Origin: Nocardia arthritidis NBRC 100137
GTDB lineage: Bacteria > Actinomycetota > Actinomycetes > Mycobacteriales > Mycobacteriaceae
NCBI RefSeq assembly: GCF_001612765.1
Contig: NZ_BDBB01000008.1
Coordinates: 124,001-188,000, forward strand
Direction of reading: 5' to 3'
Length of the DNA: 64,000 bases
Shown here: in pieces, positions 45,316 to 53,697 of the stretch
Layout of the letters: every line of letters begins with the position of its first letter
Position numbering within the stretch: the stretch's first letter is position 1
The notes under the pieces: generated by a model
Database searches by the model: none
The model's input: the letters and a program-made list of their open reading frames with translations, nothing else
Told to the model about the DNA's origin: nothing
Program-made: the position numbers and the translations under genes

Positions 45316-45887
45316 TTCGCTCCGAAATCAAGATGGATCGGTATCGAGAACCGAGGCGGATATGGCAGTCCCCGACCGCTGTCGTCCGGACGTACGATTC
45401 GGCAGACGGGGTATCCGAACAGTAGGAGGCGCAGTACCTTCGGTGAATGATTGCGATCAGCGCGATCCGATGTCCGGCACCGGCATGCCGCGCCCGTCGT
45501 CGAGACACGGCCGTGGCGGACCCGCCGGGCGGACAGAGACATATCGACAATTCCGGCCGGTGCGCGACGGACCGACCCTACGGGGCTCGTTTCATCGACT
45601 CCATCCCAAAAGCTCCGCGCCCGTGCATATCTGCGCACTCACACGCGCGTTGCGAATCGAAAGCACCGGCGAGGCACTCTTTTTGGAGTGTCGATAACGT
45701 TTCATGTCCGACCGCGCAGTGGACCTGGACCGTCCGGAGTCGAGGAAGAACTGAAACCCGTTGCGGCGCAGCGGCCCACCTGCGGTCGAGAAGGTCGGCG
45801 ACTCGCCGGAGGCCGCAACGCCGATCGATCGGCCGGACGAACAGCCGAAAGATGATTCCGAAGAGGTAGGGGAGATACAGTACGGCC
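45316..45887. other. Intergenic stretch between divergent genes
   Basis: About 570 bp. It should contain promoters for the chimeric gene and for the SLATT gene. No frame shows the local codon bias. Confidence 0.4.
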
Positions 45888-46487
45888 GTGACAGAGCACC
45901 GATCGCCCATCGGCGGGGATCGCTCGCAGGACCTCGGAGTGCCGCCTTCGCTGGACCTCCGATCCGCCGACTGGTCGAGTTCCGATGAGACCCTTGCCCG
46001 GCTGTTCCAACGTGTCGAGGCGTATGCCATAGACGCGCGCGATTGGTACTCGAGGGACAGCCTAACGAAGCGGCGAACCAGCCTGGCCCTCACCGCGACC
46101 ACGCTCGTTCTGGGCCTACTCGGAATATTGGTGCCGTTACTGACGACCGCCGGAGTTCACGCCATCGACCCGAGCTGGGGATACGTCCTGCTCGCTTGCG
46201 CCGCCGGAGGCGCCGGATTCGACCGCTTCTTCGGCGTCTCCACCGCGTGGATGCGCGACCTCCGCAGCGCGCAGTCGATCAACGCGATGCTGTGCGACTT
46301 CCAACTGGAATGGGCATCTGTCTCCCGGGCTGCCGCCAATTCCAATGGTGAGATAGACCGCCGGATGGGACTGCTGCGGGACTTCTCCTACCGAGTCAAC
46401 GAGGTGATCGCACACGAAACGGATAGCTGGGCCGGTCAATCGCAACCCTCGGTCACCGCGCGGATGGGCAGATTCGATCGGAGGTGA
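45888..46487 (+). CDS. SLATT-domain membrane protein (predicted pore-forming effector)
   Basis: A 199-residue protein with the SLATT pattern: an N-terminal helix (LARLFQRVEAYAIDARDWYS), a basic stretch (DSLTKRRTS), two closely spaced membrane helices (LALTATTLVLGLLGILVPLL and WGYVLLACAAGGAGFDRFFG), then a long amphipathic C-terminal helix (STAWMRDLRSAQSINAMLCD). SLATT proteins are predicted effectors in nucleotide-signalling and other conflict systems, acting by membrane damage. GTG at 45888 is the only good start. No SMODS, SLOG, reverse transcriptase or other sensor gene is adjacent, so its activator is unknown. Confidence 0.75.
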   Translation: MTEHRSPIGGDRSQDLGVPPSLDLRSADWSSSDETLARLFQRVEAYAIDARDWYSRDSLTKRRTSLALTATTLVLGLLGILVPLLTTAGVHAIDPSWGYVLLACAAGGAGFDRFFGVSTAWMRDLRSAQSINAMLCDFQLEWASVSRAAANSNGEIDRRMGLLRDFSYRVNEVIAHETDSWAGQSQPSVTARMGRFDRR

Positions 46488-46552
46488 CCCCCAGGCGTCA
46501 CCGACGGTGGAGCGCGCGACGGCCGAGGTCTGCCACATCGAACCCGGCCGGA

Positions 46553-47617
46553 TCAGGCCAGGGCGACCAGTTCGTGCAATGTGGAGCCGGTGCGCGTCTC
46601 GATGCCGGTCCCGGTGTGGACGATCAGTTCGAACGACGACTCGAACCGGAAGTAGCCGGGATGGCCGACCAGCCGATGCACCAGCGGTTTGATCAGTCGT
46701 GATCGAGCGACGGGGACGTCATCGAGCAAATCGTGGGCATGGATGACCTTCTCGACGACCAGGCGCAGATCCACGCTTCCCGGCACGCGCAGTTCGATCC
46801 ATTCCGGATAGGTGCGACCGGCGACCGGGTGGAATCGCGCCGGACCTTCGGTGAGCACCGTCTCGCCGGTGGACAACACGATGTCGCCGTGATGGGCGAG
46901 CATCAGCGGACCGATCTCGTGCCCGCCCTGCCGTCGCTGGGTCAGCACCGAGGCATAGAGCAGCGAATAGTCCTCGACGTAGAGCCGCCCCCAATGCCAG
47001 CGGTCGATGATCTTCTTCATATCACCGACGCCCCAGTTGTGGTCGTGATATCCACGCCCGGTGACTTCGTGGCGGATGCCGTCGAGTTCGATGGCGCCGC
47101 TCACCCGGGCGCGCGGCGCCGCGACCACCCACCCGAACGAATCCCGCGTCCCGAATCGGGTCTCGCCCTTGCCCGGCATCCAACTGGGAGTCTCGTTGTG
47201 GAATCGCAGGTCGAAGACCAAGCCGTCCTCGGCCATGTGCAGGTGGTGAATCGGCAGCCCGTCCGCCGGGTACTCGGTGTGCGCGTGATTGGCGCCGATG
47301 CGCACGTCGCAGGTGTCGGCGGAGAACGTCGCGGCCGCCCGCGGGTACCGCCGCGACACCTGGCGGCGGGTGCCGTCCGGGGCGTACACCATCATCTCCA
47401 CCCATGGTCTGGCGTTGGGCAGATCCTCCGGTCGCCGTTTGGTCAGGAATCCGATTACCACGTGCCCGGTGTCGAGGTGAGCGTCGAAGTACCAGTGCTC
47501 GAACGCCAGTCTGCTCGGCGACGGGTGAAGCCCGTTGTGCTGGGGCTCAACGGAAGTCAGCACCCCGTCGCGGCGGCCGGGCCCATTCCACACTTCGACG
47601 ATTTCTGCGGTGCTCAT
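46553..47617 (-). CDS. CrtC-like (hydroxyneurosporene synthase/lipocalin-fold) protein
   Basis: A 354-residue protein resembling the CrtC/AttH-type double lipocalin fold: LAFEHWYFDAHLDTGHVVIG near the start, then GRGYHDHNWGVGDMKKIIDR and WHWGRLYVEDYSLLY. CrtC hydrates isoprenoid double bonds in carotenoid synthesis, and related proteins act as hydratases or cyclases. The HDHNWG and WHWG segments hold the likely catalytic His/Asp. It lies 82 bp after the MpaB-type gene, so the two probably act on the same isoprenoid or steroid-like compound. Confidence 0.75.
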   Translation of the reverse strand: MSTAEIVEVWNGPGRRDGVLTSVEPQHNGLHPSPSRLAFEHWYFDAHLDTGHVVIGFLTKRRPEDLPNARPWVEMMVYAPDGTRRQVSRRYPRAAATFSADTCDVRIGANHAHTEYPADGLPIHHLHMAEDGLVFDLRFHNETPSWMPGKGETRFGTRDSFGWVVAAPRARVSGAIELDGIRHEVTGRGYHDHNWGVGDMKKIIDRWHWGRLYVEDYSLLYASVLTQRRQGGHEIGPLMLAHHGDIVLSTGETVLTEGPARFHPVAGRTYPEWIELRVPGSVDLRLVVEKVIHAHDLLDDVPVARSRLIKPLVHRLVGHPGYFRFESSFELIVHTGTGIETRTGSTLHELVALA

Positions 47618-47699
47618 GACTGCTTTCGGTGTCGGTGGACACGACGGTGGCGCATCGGGTCCGGGATCGGCGCGGCCGCGGCGGCGCGCAGCGCGAGGG

Positions 47700-48992
47700 T
47701 CATCGGCGTAGCGCCCCGCTGGCGTCGAAAGCCGCTTCGCGGCCCTGCATCTGGGCGCGATACCAGTTCTCGCGGTGCCAGAGCATGAGCTTCTCGTGCG
47801 CCCGTGCGAAGGGCGGGAATGTTCTGCGCAGGATCTCCATCACCGTGATGAGGGGGAAACGCAGAAGTGGGATGGCGATGTACGGGAACGCCGGGGGCAT
47901 GGTGTACCGGCGCCGGGTCCAAGGAGCCATGTACATCGCGGAGTACACGGAGTTGATGCGAAAGTTGTACGCCTCACGCAGTCGCGTGAGCCCGCGGTGG
48001 CCGTCGCGCGGCGCGAACGCCACCGGGTAGGACTCGATCAACTCCGCGCCGTGCTTACCGGCGTCGTAGGAGCGGGACGCGATGGTCATGGCGAGAACAC
48101 GCAGCGAGTCGAGGACCGTTTCGGGGTACCAGCGCAGCCGCACACCGAGCAGGTATCCCATGTACTTCTGGAAATGCAGCAGCGCGCGGATTTCCGAAGG
48201 TGTGGTCTGATAGCCGAGTGCCCACAATCCGAGGCCGGGGGTGACGCTGCCGCCCAGGAGCGTCAGCATCTGGTAGGTCTGGCTGATCGGCAGGCCCCAC
48301 CTGTCCATGTCCCATTCCGGATGACCCGCGACCTTCGCGCGGATCGAGACGTGCATGATGCGCACCTTCAGTGCCGTGGCACGTCCCGCCGAGCCCGGAG
48401 TCAGCAGTGCGCGGGGCTCGGAGACATCGATCCAGAAGCGGGTGGTCTCCAGGAAGCGGCGCAGTGCGCTGTCCCCGGCGTAGCCGCCGGCCAGCGACAA
48501 CGGGGTCGCGACAGCGGCCTCGGTGTACATCTCCAGTGTTTCCGCGCCGGCGAAGCTGAACAGCATCGTGCCCCACCGTCGCCAGATCGCCGCGCCTTGC
48601 TCGACCAGTTCGGGCACCACCCACTCGGGCACCGTCTCGAATTCCTCGAACAGCGCGCGCATCGATTCCGGCGCGTCCGGTAGGGCGTCGATGCCGGCGG
48701 CGAGGGCGGTTTCCAGCATCCGTCGTCCGGCCCGGGGGCCGGCCGCACCATGCATCACCTCCGCGACGAACCGTTCCGCGACCGGATCGCCGGTGAACAA
48801 GTCCTCGCACAACGCGACTGCTTGCGCGTCGGTGGGAAACAGCTCCTTCCCGGTGACTCGCACGAACAGACGCTCGAGGAGCTGAACTTTGGGGGACCGG
48901 CGCGCTTCCCAGTACCGGAACGCGGTCGGGCACTTCACCGACGGCTGTTGCGCGGCAGCCTCCGCGCCCGCGGGCGGGACTTCCACTGACAT
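47700..48992 (-). CDS. MpaB/rubber oxygenase-family (DUF2236) protein
   Basis: A 430-residue member of the haem oxygenase family of MpaB and latex-clearing protein. Corresponding segments include EEFETVPEWVVPELVEQGAA, GAETLEMYTEAAVATPLSLA, KVRIMHVSIRAKVAGHPEW and MDRWGLPISQTYQMLTLLGG, which match the same places in the other family member at 12116-13339. The ATG at 48992 has AGGAGAAAG upstream. It is the second gene of an operon headed by a frameshifted unknown gene and followed by the CrtC-like gene, divergent from a TetR gene that probably controls all three. Confidence 0.82.
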   Translation of the reverse strand: MSVEVPPAGAEAAAQQPSVKCPTAFRYWEARRSPKVQLLERLFVRVTGKELFPTDAQAVALCEDLFTGDPVAERFVAEVMHGAAGPRAGRRMLETALAAGIDALPDAPESMRALFEEFETVPEWVVPELVEQGAAIWRRWGTMLFSFAGAETLEMYTEAAVATPLSLAGGYAGDSALRRFLETTRFWIDVSEPRALLTPGSAGRATALKVRIMHVSIRAKVAGHPEWDMDRWGLPISQTYQMLTLLGGSVTPGLGLWALGYQTTPSEIRALLHFQKYMGYLLGVRLRWYPETVLDSLRVLAMTIASRSYDAGKHGAELIESYPVAFAPRDGHRGLTRLREAYNFRINSVYSAMYMAPWTRRRYTMPPAFPYIAIPLLRFPLITVMEILRRTFPPFARAHEKLMLWHRENWYRAQMQGREAAFDASGALRR

Positions 48993-49010
48993 GGGTGACT
49001 TTCTCCTAGT

Positions 49011-49516
49011 ATCCGATGCGGTCCGGGTCGTTCGGCCCGACCTGCTCCTCCCACCAGCTCACGCCGGACCAGCCCGGACCGCGAGTGCTCGATGATCTGC
49101 CCGAGCACCTGGGGCTGGTCGACCGAGTAGTGGGTGAGATGGGGCATTTCGTTCAGCTCTGCGCGCGGATCGGCGCCGGCGTTCGCCTCATCGCACCCTC
49201 GGTACCTCAGCATCATGTCGTGGTCTTCGTGATCGAGCAGCGACAGGAACATCCCGGCGCGTCCGGCGTAGACGTTCGCCCGGGTGATGCCCGCGCGCAC
49301 CACCGGTAGCCGGGGTAGTTCATCGACGAACGGTTCGACCCTCGGCGAATGAAACAGCAGCGGGCTGTCCATGCCGGGCGGCAGCAGCGGCTCGGCGACA
49401 CCTCGTGTCCGGACCAGCATCGACCCGGCGAAGCCCGCACACACGCCGTGCAGAAACTTCGGCGCCCGATCCGCAGTCTCATCGTCCAACCCTTCTCGGG
49501 CGGCGTCGTCGCGCAC
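49011..49516 (-). pseudogene. Unknown gene, apparently frameshifted near its 3' end
   Basis: From GTG 49516 the frame has strong coding bias (FLHGVCAGFAGSMLVRTRGV, ELPRLPVVRAGITRANVYAG, NEMPHLTHYSVDQPQVLGQI, then IEHSR). After about 49073 this frame loses sense and runs 58 bp into the MpaB gene. The +1 frame takes over with GWSGVSWWEEQVGPNDPDRI and stops at a TAG that overlaps the MpaB ribosome site, as an intact operon gene would. One base has probably been lost or gained. I do not recognise the family. It might also be a programmed shift or a sequencing error. Confidence 0.55.
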
Positions 49517-49532
49517 CCCACGCCGGTGACCA

Positions 49533-49700
49533 TACCATCGAGTATAGTTATCGGTACCATTTTGAATGGAAGGATCGGGTCCGCTCGGCATCATCGTGAA
49601 AGGAGTTCGGTGACGGGCAGATACGGCACCATCGCCGGAGGGGTGCAGTGGACAGTCGCCGCGCTGAAGCTGCCCCGTAACGGGGTCACCTACCATCGAG
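49533..49700. promoter_or_regulatory. Control region between the MpaB operon and its TetR gene
   Basis: TACCATCGAG occurs twice (49533-49542 and 49691-49700), once near each divergent start. On the minus strand TATACT near 49545 is a -10 candidate for the operon. CCCCG TAA CGGGG (49673-49685) is a short perfect palindrome. These are the plausible operators for the TetR-type repressor. Confidence 0.4.
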
Positions 49701-49731
49701 AGGTGATTTCCACCGACGCGGGGCCGCCCCG

Positions 49732-50409
49732 ATGACAGCCGACCGGCCGCCGGCCGGCGACAGCATCCGGCCCCCTGACGTGGACGCCACGAACTCCGCA
49801 CCGCGGCGCTCCCGGAAAGCGGCGGCGCAGCAACGCAGCAACAGCCGCGCTCCGCGGCTGTCGTACGAGGCATGGGTCGACGGCGCTCTGGCACTGCTCG
49901 CCCGAGAAGGCGTCTCCGCGATCAAGATCCCCCGGCTGTGCCAGGAACTCGGCGTCACCAAAGGCAGTTTCTACTGGCATTTCGACGATATCGAACAGCT
50001 CATGGAGGCGATGGCCGACCGCTGGAGCGCGCTGCAGACCGAGATCATCCGCGCACTCGGCGCGATCGAGTCCGTTCCGGTCGAGCAGCGCATCGCCAAC
50101 ATGGCCGCCAATCTCATCGACCAAGGCACCTGGGCCACCGAAGCCACCGTGCGCGAATGGGCACGAAGCGATGAGAAGGTGGCCGCGACGGTGCGCGCCT
50201 TGGACCAACAGATCTTCGAAACGGTGCAGAAAGCGATGCTGGAACTGGGCTTCGGACCGGAGGAAGCACGGCTGCGCGCCGGTGCGATGGTGTACTTGGG
50301 CATCGGCTTCATCCACGGTCGCGGCAGCCTGCCCACGCCGACCGCGGAGCAGGCTCGAGCGATTCTCGGCCTGTTGACCATTCCCGCCCCGAAAGAAGAT
50401 CGGTCGTAG
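49732..50409 (+). CDS. TetR-family transcriptional regulator
   Basis: A 225-residue TetR-type regulator with a 40-residue basic, Ser/Arg-rich leader. The helix-turn-helix reads VSAIKIPRLCQELGVTKGSF then YWHFDDIEQLMEAM. The C-terminal domain is of the kind seen in regulators of lipid and steroid genes. It is divergent from the operon with the MpaB-type and CrtC-like genes, with repeats in the space between, and is likely its repressor. A later start would trim the leader. Confidence 0.88.
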   Translation: MTADRPPAGDSIRPPDVDATNSAPRRSRKAAAQQRSNSRAPRLSYEAWVDGALALLAREGVSAIKIPRLCQELGVTKGSFYWHFDDIEQLMEAMADRWSALQTEIIRALGAIESVPVEQRIANMAANLIDQGTWATEATVREWARSDEKVAATVRALDQQIFETVQKAMLELGFGPEEARLRAGAMVYLGIGFIHGRGSLPTPTAEQARAILGLLTIPAPKEDRS

Positions 50410-50745
50410 CCAACGGTCGTAGCCGGTGATGCCGCGAATCCAGCATCGAGGACCTGCGAGATCATGACGCCACCAGCCTTCGGGTCGCTCCGTAATGCTT
50501 CTGTCGACGATGGCGAGCGCGACCCCGTCGATGAGGCATCGGGCCGCGTCGACGCAGCGACGATATGGTCAGCACTACCCTGGCCGCTGCTGTTCATACA
50601 CCGTGTCGACGCCGGTAGCGAATACGCAGCACGTGCCGCGACGGAGCTGGTCGACCTGCCGCGAGGTTTCCGAGACCCGGTCGGGCAGGCTGACCGGAGC
50701 CGTGTTCCGGGCGGCCGTGCCGACCCGGCTACGTAGACTTCCGGC
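50410..50745. other. Intergenic stretch
   Basis: No frame with local codon bias; nothing else recognised. Confidence 0.4.
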
Positions 50746-50976
50746 GTGACCGATCTCGCGGACTTCGCCCGGCTGATCACCGGCGACCACGGCCTCTGTG
50801 TGATCTCCACCCTGCGAGCCGACCGCACGATGCAATCGTCCGTGGTCAACGCGGGTGTGCTGCGGCATCCGGCGACCGGCGCGGACGAGGATTGGGCCGA
50901 GTACGACAGAGTGATGGCCGCCGAGCGCAGGGCAGTGGTTTTGGTCCTGCCGGACCGTGTCTACGGCAACGGCTGA
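50746..50976 (+). pseudogene. F420-dependent PPOX-family gene with an internal deletion
   Basis: The 76-residue frame starts TDLADFARLITGDHGLCVIS and SSVVNAGVLRHPATG, the N-terminus of TIGR03618-type split-barrel proteins. It then jumps to DEDWAEYDRVMAAERRAVVL and DRVYGNG, their C-terminus. The roughly 70 central residues with the F420-binding strands are missing and the junction is in frame. The protein cannot form the normal barrel, so it is probably dead. Confidence 0.72.
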
Positions 50977-51114
50977 GATTCCCCGCGGCCGCCCGCGAAC
51001 CGGCCGACGAGCCCGGGCTCGATCGGAGTCTCGGCTCGGTGCGGCGTTCGGAAGAAGTCGAGCGGAGTTTCTCCGCCCAGGGTTCCGGGCGGTCGGGCGT
51101 TGGTCACCAGTGCG

Positions 51115-51342
51115 CTAAGCGTGGGGCGCGACGTCCAGGACATACTCGAGGTCCTTGATTTCGTCGGCGGTCTCCTGGGAACAGGAGATGACGACGCGAT
51201 CTGCGCCGCAGAGCTCGACGACCTCGGCGTCGTCGGTTTGCAACCAGTCGAGAAACTTCCCGCGCGCACCTTTCGGTGTCGCACTCTCGCCGCGCCGGGA
51301 GGGGTCGAGGCGGACGAGGTAGGTGCGGTGTCGGACCGGCAT
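51115..51342 (-). CDS. Small (75-residue) protein of unknown function
   Basis: ATG at 51342 is preceded by AAGGAGG at ideal spacing, a strong sign of real translation. The protein reads MPVRHRTYLVRLDPSRR at the start, has DWLQTDDAEVVELCGADRVV in the middle and ends in DEIKDLEYVLDVAPHA. The beta-alpha-beta pattern recalls ferredoxin-like folds such as protease propeptides (inhibitor I9), but this is a guess. The longer open frame upstream lacks codon bias. Confidence 0.6.
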   Translation of the reverse strand: MPVRHRTYLVRLDPSRRGESATPKGARGKFLDWLQTDDAEVVELCGADRVVISCSQETADEIKDLEYVLDVAPHA

Positions 51343-51800
51343 GACGCCTCCTTCGATCTCCGGGCCGTAGCCGAGGTGCGGCAGTTTGCGCCGCGTTCGG
51401 GTGCTCGTGCACGTGCGATGGTCGCTGTGCGAGCGTGATACCCGGCTTGGGCGACCGCACGCGATATCGAGGGATATTCGCGGCAGAACTCGTCGGGGTC
51501 CGAGTGGGAGCAGGGACAGCGGATCGCGGTTCTGGTCACCGGTGCGGGTCCGAGGTATACGGGTGCGCAAGGTGGCGGCCAGGCATGACATGTGACGAGC
51601 GCCGGTGGCTGCGCACGATGCGCGGGGCGGCGAACTCCGGTCTGTTGAAGTGGTTCATTGGTTTGGAGACGGGTAATTCGGTATCAACCGCAATCTTCGA
51701 GATCAGCCACCGCGGTGAGCCCCCACGGTCGAGGTTCTATCGGGAGGTTGTTGTCGGTGGTGGTATGCGTGGTGTGTCCACACGGCGAGGACGACGGATC
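51343..51800. other. Intergenic stretch between divergent small genes
   Basis: About 460 bp. The frame of the beta-trefoil gene is open far upstream (to 51435), but that part lacks codon bias. Confidence 0.4.
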
Positions 51801-52235
51801 ATGGCTGAGTTGAGCGAGGGTGTTTATCGGATCGTCAACGTCGGCACGGGTCATGTGCTGGCGCTCGACAGCGCTGACCAGGTCACGGTAGTGGGTGAGG
51901 CGAGTGTGGAGGACGGCTGGCAGCATTGGCTGTTGTCGACCGCGCCGGAATTCGGCGAAGGGATCTGGTACATCACCAACGGGCGCACCGGGACCCGGCT
52001 CGGACTCGGCGACGGTCTGGTGTCCGAGGGGGTTCATGTCGAATGCAGCGGGACGCCGATGGGATGGCAGATCAGCACCGACGAAGCTCATCCCGCCTGC
52101 TACCGTATCGCCGTTTGGCCCGCCGCTGAGTTCGTTCTGGCCCTGCCGGGCCATGAGATCGGCACCGAGCAGATCGGGTTGACGCGCTTCGCGGCCACCA
52201 GCGATATCCAGCAGTGGCAGTTCCACCGCCCATGA
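51801..52235 (+). CDS. Beta-trefoil protein (ricin-like/protease inhibitor I66-like)
   Basis: A 144-residue protein starting EGVYRIVNVGTGHVLALDSA, with repeats of a hydrophobic strand pattern (GIWYITNGRTGTRLGLGDGL; CYRIAVWPAAEFVLALPG) and a final QQWQF. That periodicity and the Q-x-W end are typical of beta-trefoil lectins and of I66-type serine protease inhibitors. There is no signal peptide, so it should be cytoplasmic unless exported otherwise. ATG at 51801 is chosen because the domain begins there. Confidence 0.65.
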   Translation: MAELSEGVYRIVNVGTGHVLALDSADQVTVVGEASVEDGWQHWLLSTAPEFGEGIWYITNGRTGTRLGLGDGLVSEGVHVECSGTPMGWQISTDEAHPACYRIAVWPAAEFVLALPGHEIGTEQIGLTRFAATSDIQQWQFHRP

Positions 52236-52364
52236 CCAGGTCCGATATACGGACTTTGCGCGGCACCACTCTCGATAGTGCGCGCGATCGACTCGTCGCT
52301 CGTTTCCTCGCCGACGATGATCTCACCACTAGTTGTGCGTCGGTGGGTCGATGCGCCCGCGTCG

Positions 52365-52967
52365 CTACGGCTCGGCGGGGCGGTGCTGTTCGATGAGCAT
52401 GCGCGCCATGAGCTTGGCCCGGTGGGCCGCCAGCAGATCTCCCTCGGCAGCGGAGATGATCGAGCCCTTCATCAGGATATGCCAGGACCGGGCGAAATCA
52501 TCCGGGTCACACAATCCCGCCGCCTCGGCCCGGCCGCGGACGATGGCCCGGATATTGTCCAGGTATCCGATGCTGGCCTGCCCGGCCGGATGCGCGGCGC
52601 CGAGCTCGAGCAGGACATTGATGAACGAGCAGCCGTCGAAATCCTCCCGCTTCTGGAACCAGTCGTGGAAGACGTCGAAAATCGCCAGCAACTGTTCTTC
52701 GGGTGTGTTGCCGCGCGCGCGAGACTGGGTTTCGACCAGGCCGAGCGTCCACAGCTGCTCGCGACGCTGCAGCACGGCGAGCACGAGATCGTCCTTGGAC
52801 GGAAAATGCCTGTACAACGTGGCCTTGGCCACACCGGACATCGCGATCACTTCGTCAGTGCCCACCGCTCGGACGCCGCGACGCGTGAACAACGCGTAGG
52901 CGGTGCTGAGGATTCGCTCGCGCGCGGGTGCGGCGGGTGCGATGCGTGGAGGGTTCGGCGTTTCCAT
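52365..52967 (-). CDS. TetR-family transcriptional regulator (AcrR-like)
   Basis: A 200-residue TetR-type repressor: RILSTAYALFTRRGVRAVGT, DEVIAMSGVAKATLYRHFPS, then KDDLVLAVLQRRE. The C-terminal half (FHDWFQKREDFDGCSFINVL) is that of the AcrR-like group found beside detoxification genes. ATG at 52967 is chosen. Two near-identical palindromes lie 25-66 bp upstream, between it and the divergent STAS gene, so it probably represses itself and perhaps the STAS gene. Confidence 0.9.
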   Translation of the reverse strand: METPNPPRIAPAAPARERILSTAYALFTRRGVRAVGTDEVIAMSGVAKATLYRHFPSKDDLVLAVLQRREQLWTLGLVETQSRARGNTPEEQLLAIFDVFHDWFQKREDFDGCSFINVLLELGAAHPAGQASIGYLDNIRAIVRGRAEAAGLCDPDDFARSWHILMKGSIISAAEGDLLAAHRAKLMARMLIEQHRPAEP

Positions 52968-52991
52968 CTCCCTGTCACCATAGCGCTGTAC

Positions 52992-53033
52992 AGACAGGCC
53001 TGTCTCTGTTAGTAAAGAGAGACAGGTCTGTCT
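52992..53033. promoter_or_regulatory. Two matched TetR operator candidates
   Basis: AGACAGG CCTGTCT (52992-53005) is a perfect 14-bp palindrome. AGACAG GT CTGTCT (53020-53033) repeats it with one centre change. Their centres are 28 bp apart, and both lie between the TetR start and the STAS start. Confidence 0.75.
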
Positions 53034-53097
53034 TGAGGATGCAGGGTGGGCCCGACTGTCGAGCGCCCTAGGCGCGAAACGAATCGAGTGTGCCCAT

Positions 53098-53550
53098 ATG
53101 AGCACAGCACTGCACGGTCTCAGCAACCCCACCCAACCACCGGCCGATGAGCCGGAAGACGCCCGCCCCGGATTGAACGCGACCGTCGAACGTCGGGGCA
53201 ACGCGGCCATCGTCCATGTCCACGGCGAGGTCGACGCCTACACTCTGCCGACGTGGCGCAGACTGCTGCGGGAGGTCGTCACAGCGACCGCGGCGCCGGG
53301 CCCCATCGTGATCGACACCAGCGGCCTCGGCTTCATGGCCTGCCGTTCCATGCTGGCCTTGGCCGAGGAGGCCGAGGCATGCAGGCTCCGGGATGTGCGG
53401 CTGTGCGTGGTCGGCAGCCCGTTGGTCGTGACCCGCATCGTGGCCCTCCTCGACCTCGATGCTCTCCAGCCCATCTACGCCTGCGTCGAGGACGCACTGG
53501 CCGGTTCCGTGCCGAGCGGGGGTTCCTTGGGAGGCCGGGTCGCGGGATAG
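53098..53550 (+). CDS. STAS-domain protein (anti-sigma antagonist-like)
   Basis: A 150-residue protein with a Pro-rich start and an STAS domain: AAIVHVHGEVDAYTLPTWRR, VIDTSGLGFMACRSMLAL and DVRLCVVGSPLVVTRIVALL. As in the protein at 4209-4760, Cys-Arg stands where the phosphorylated Ser of SpoIIAA-type proteins would be (FMACRSML). The two belong to one subtype. It probably joins a partner-switching circuit, but no kinase or anti-sigma gene is near. The TetR sites upstream may control it. Confidence 0.82.
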   Translation: MSTALHGLSNPTQPPADEPEDARPGLNATVERRGNAAIVHVHGEVDAYTLPTWRRLLREVVTATAAPGPIVIDTSGLGFMACRSMLALAEEAEACRLRDVRLCVVGSPLVVTRIVALLDLDALQPIYACVEDALAGSVPSGGSLGGRVAG

Positions 53551-53697
53551 CCGAGCGAAGACGGGTTGCGGCCCGGCGGAGCGGTGATCAATGTCGGCTC
53601 GATCGGCGCGGAATACACTGCGGGATCCTACGGCGCTCGGCGACCTGGTCTTCGACGGAGACTGGCGCTCCTAGATCGAACCGAGCGGCTTCGGTCG

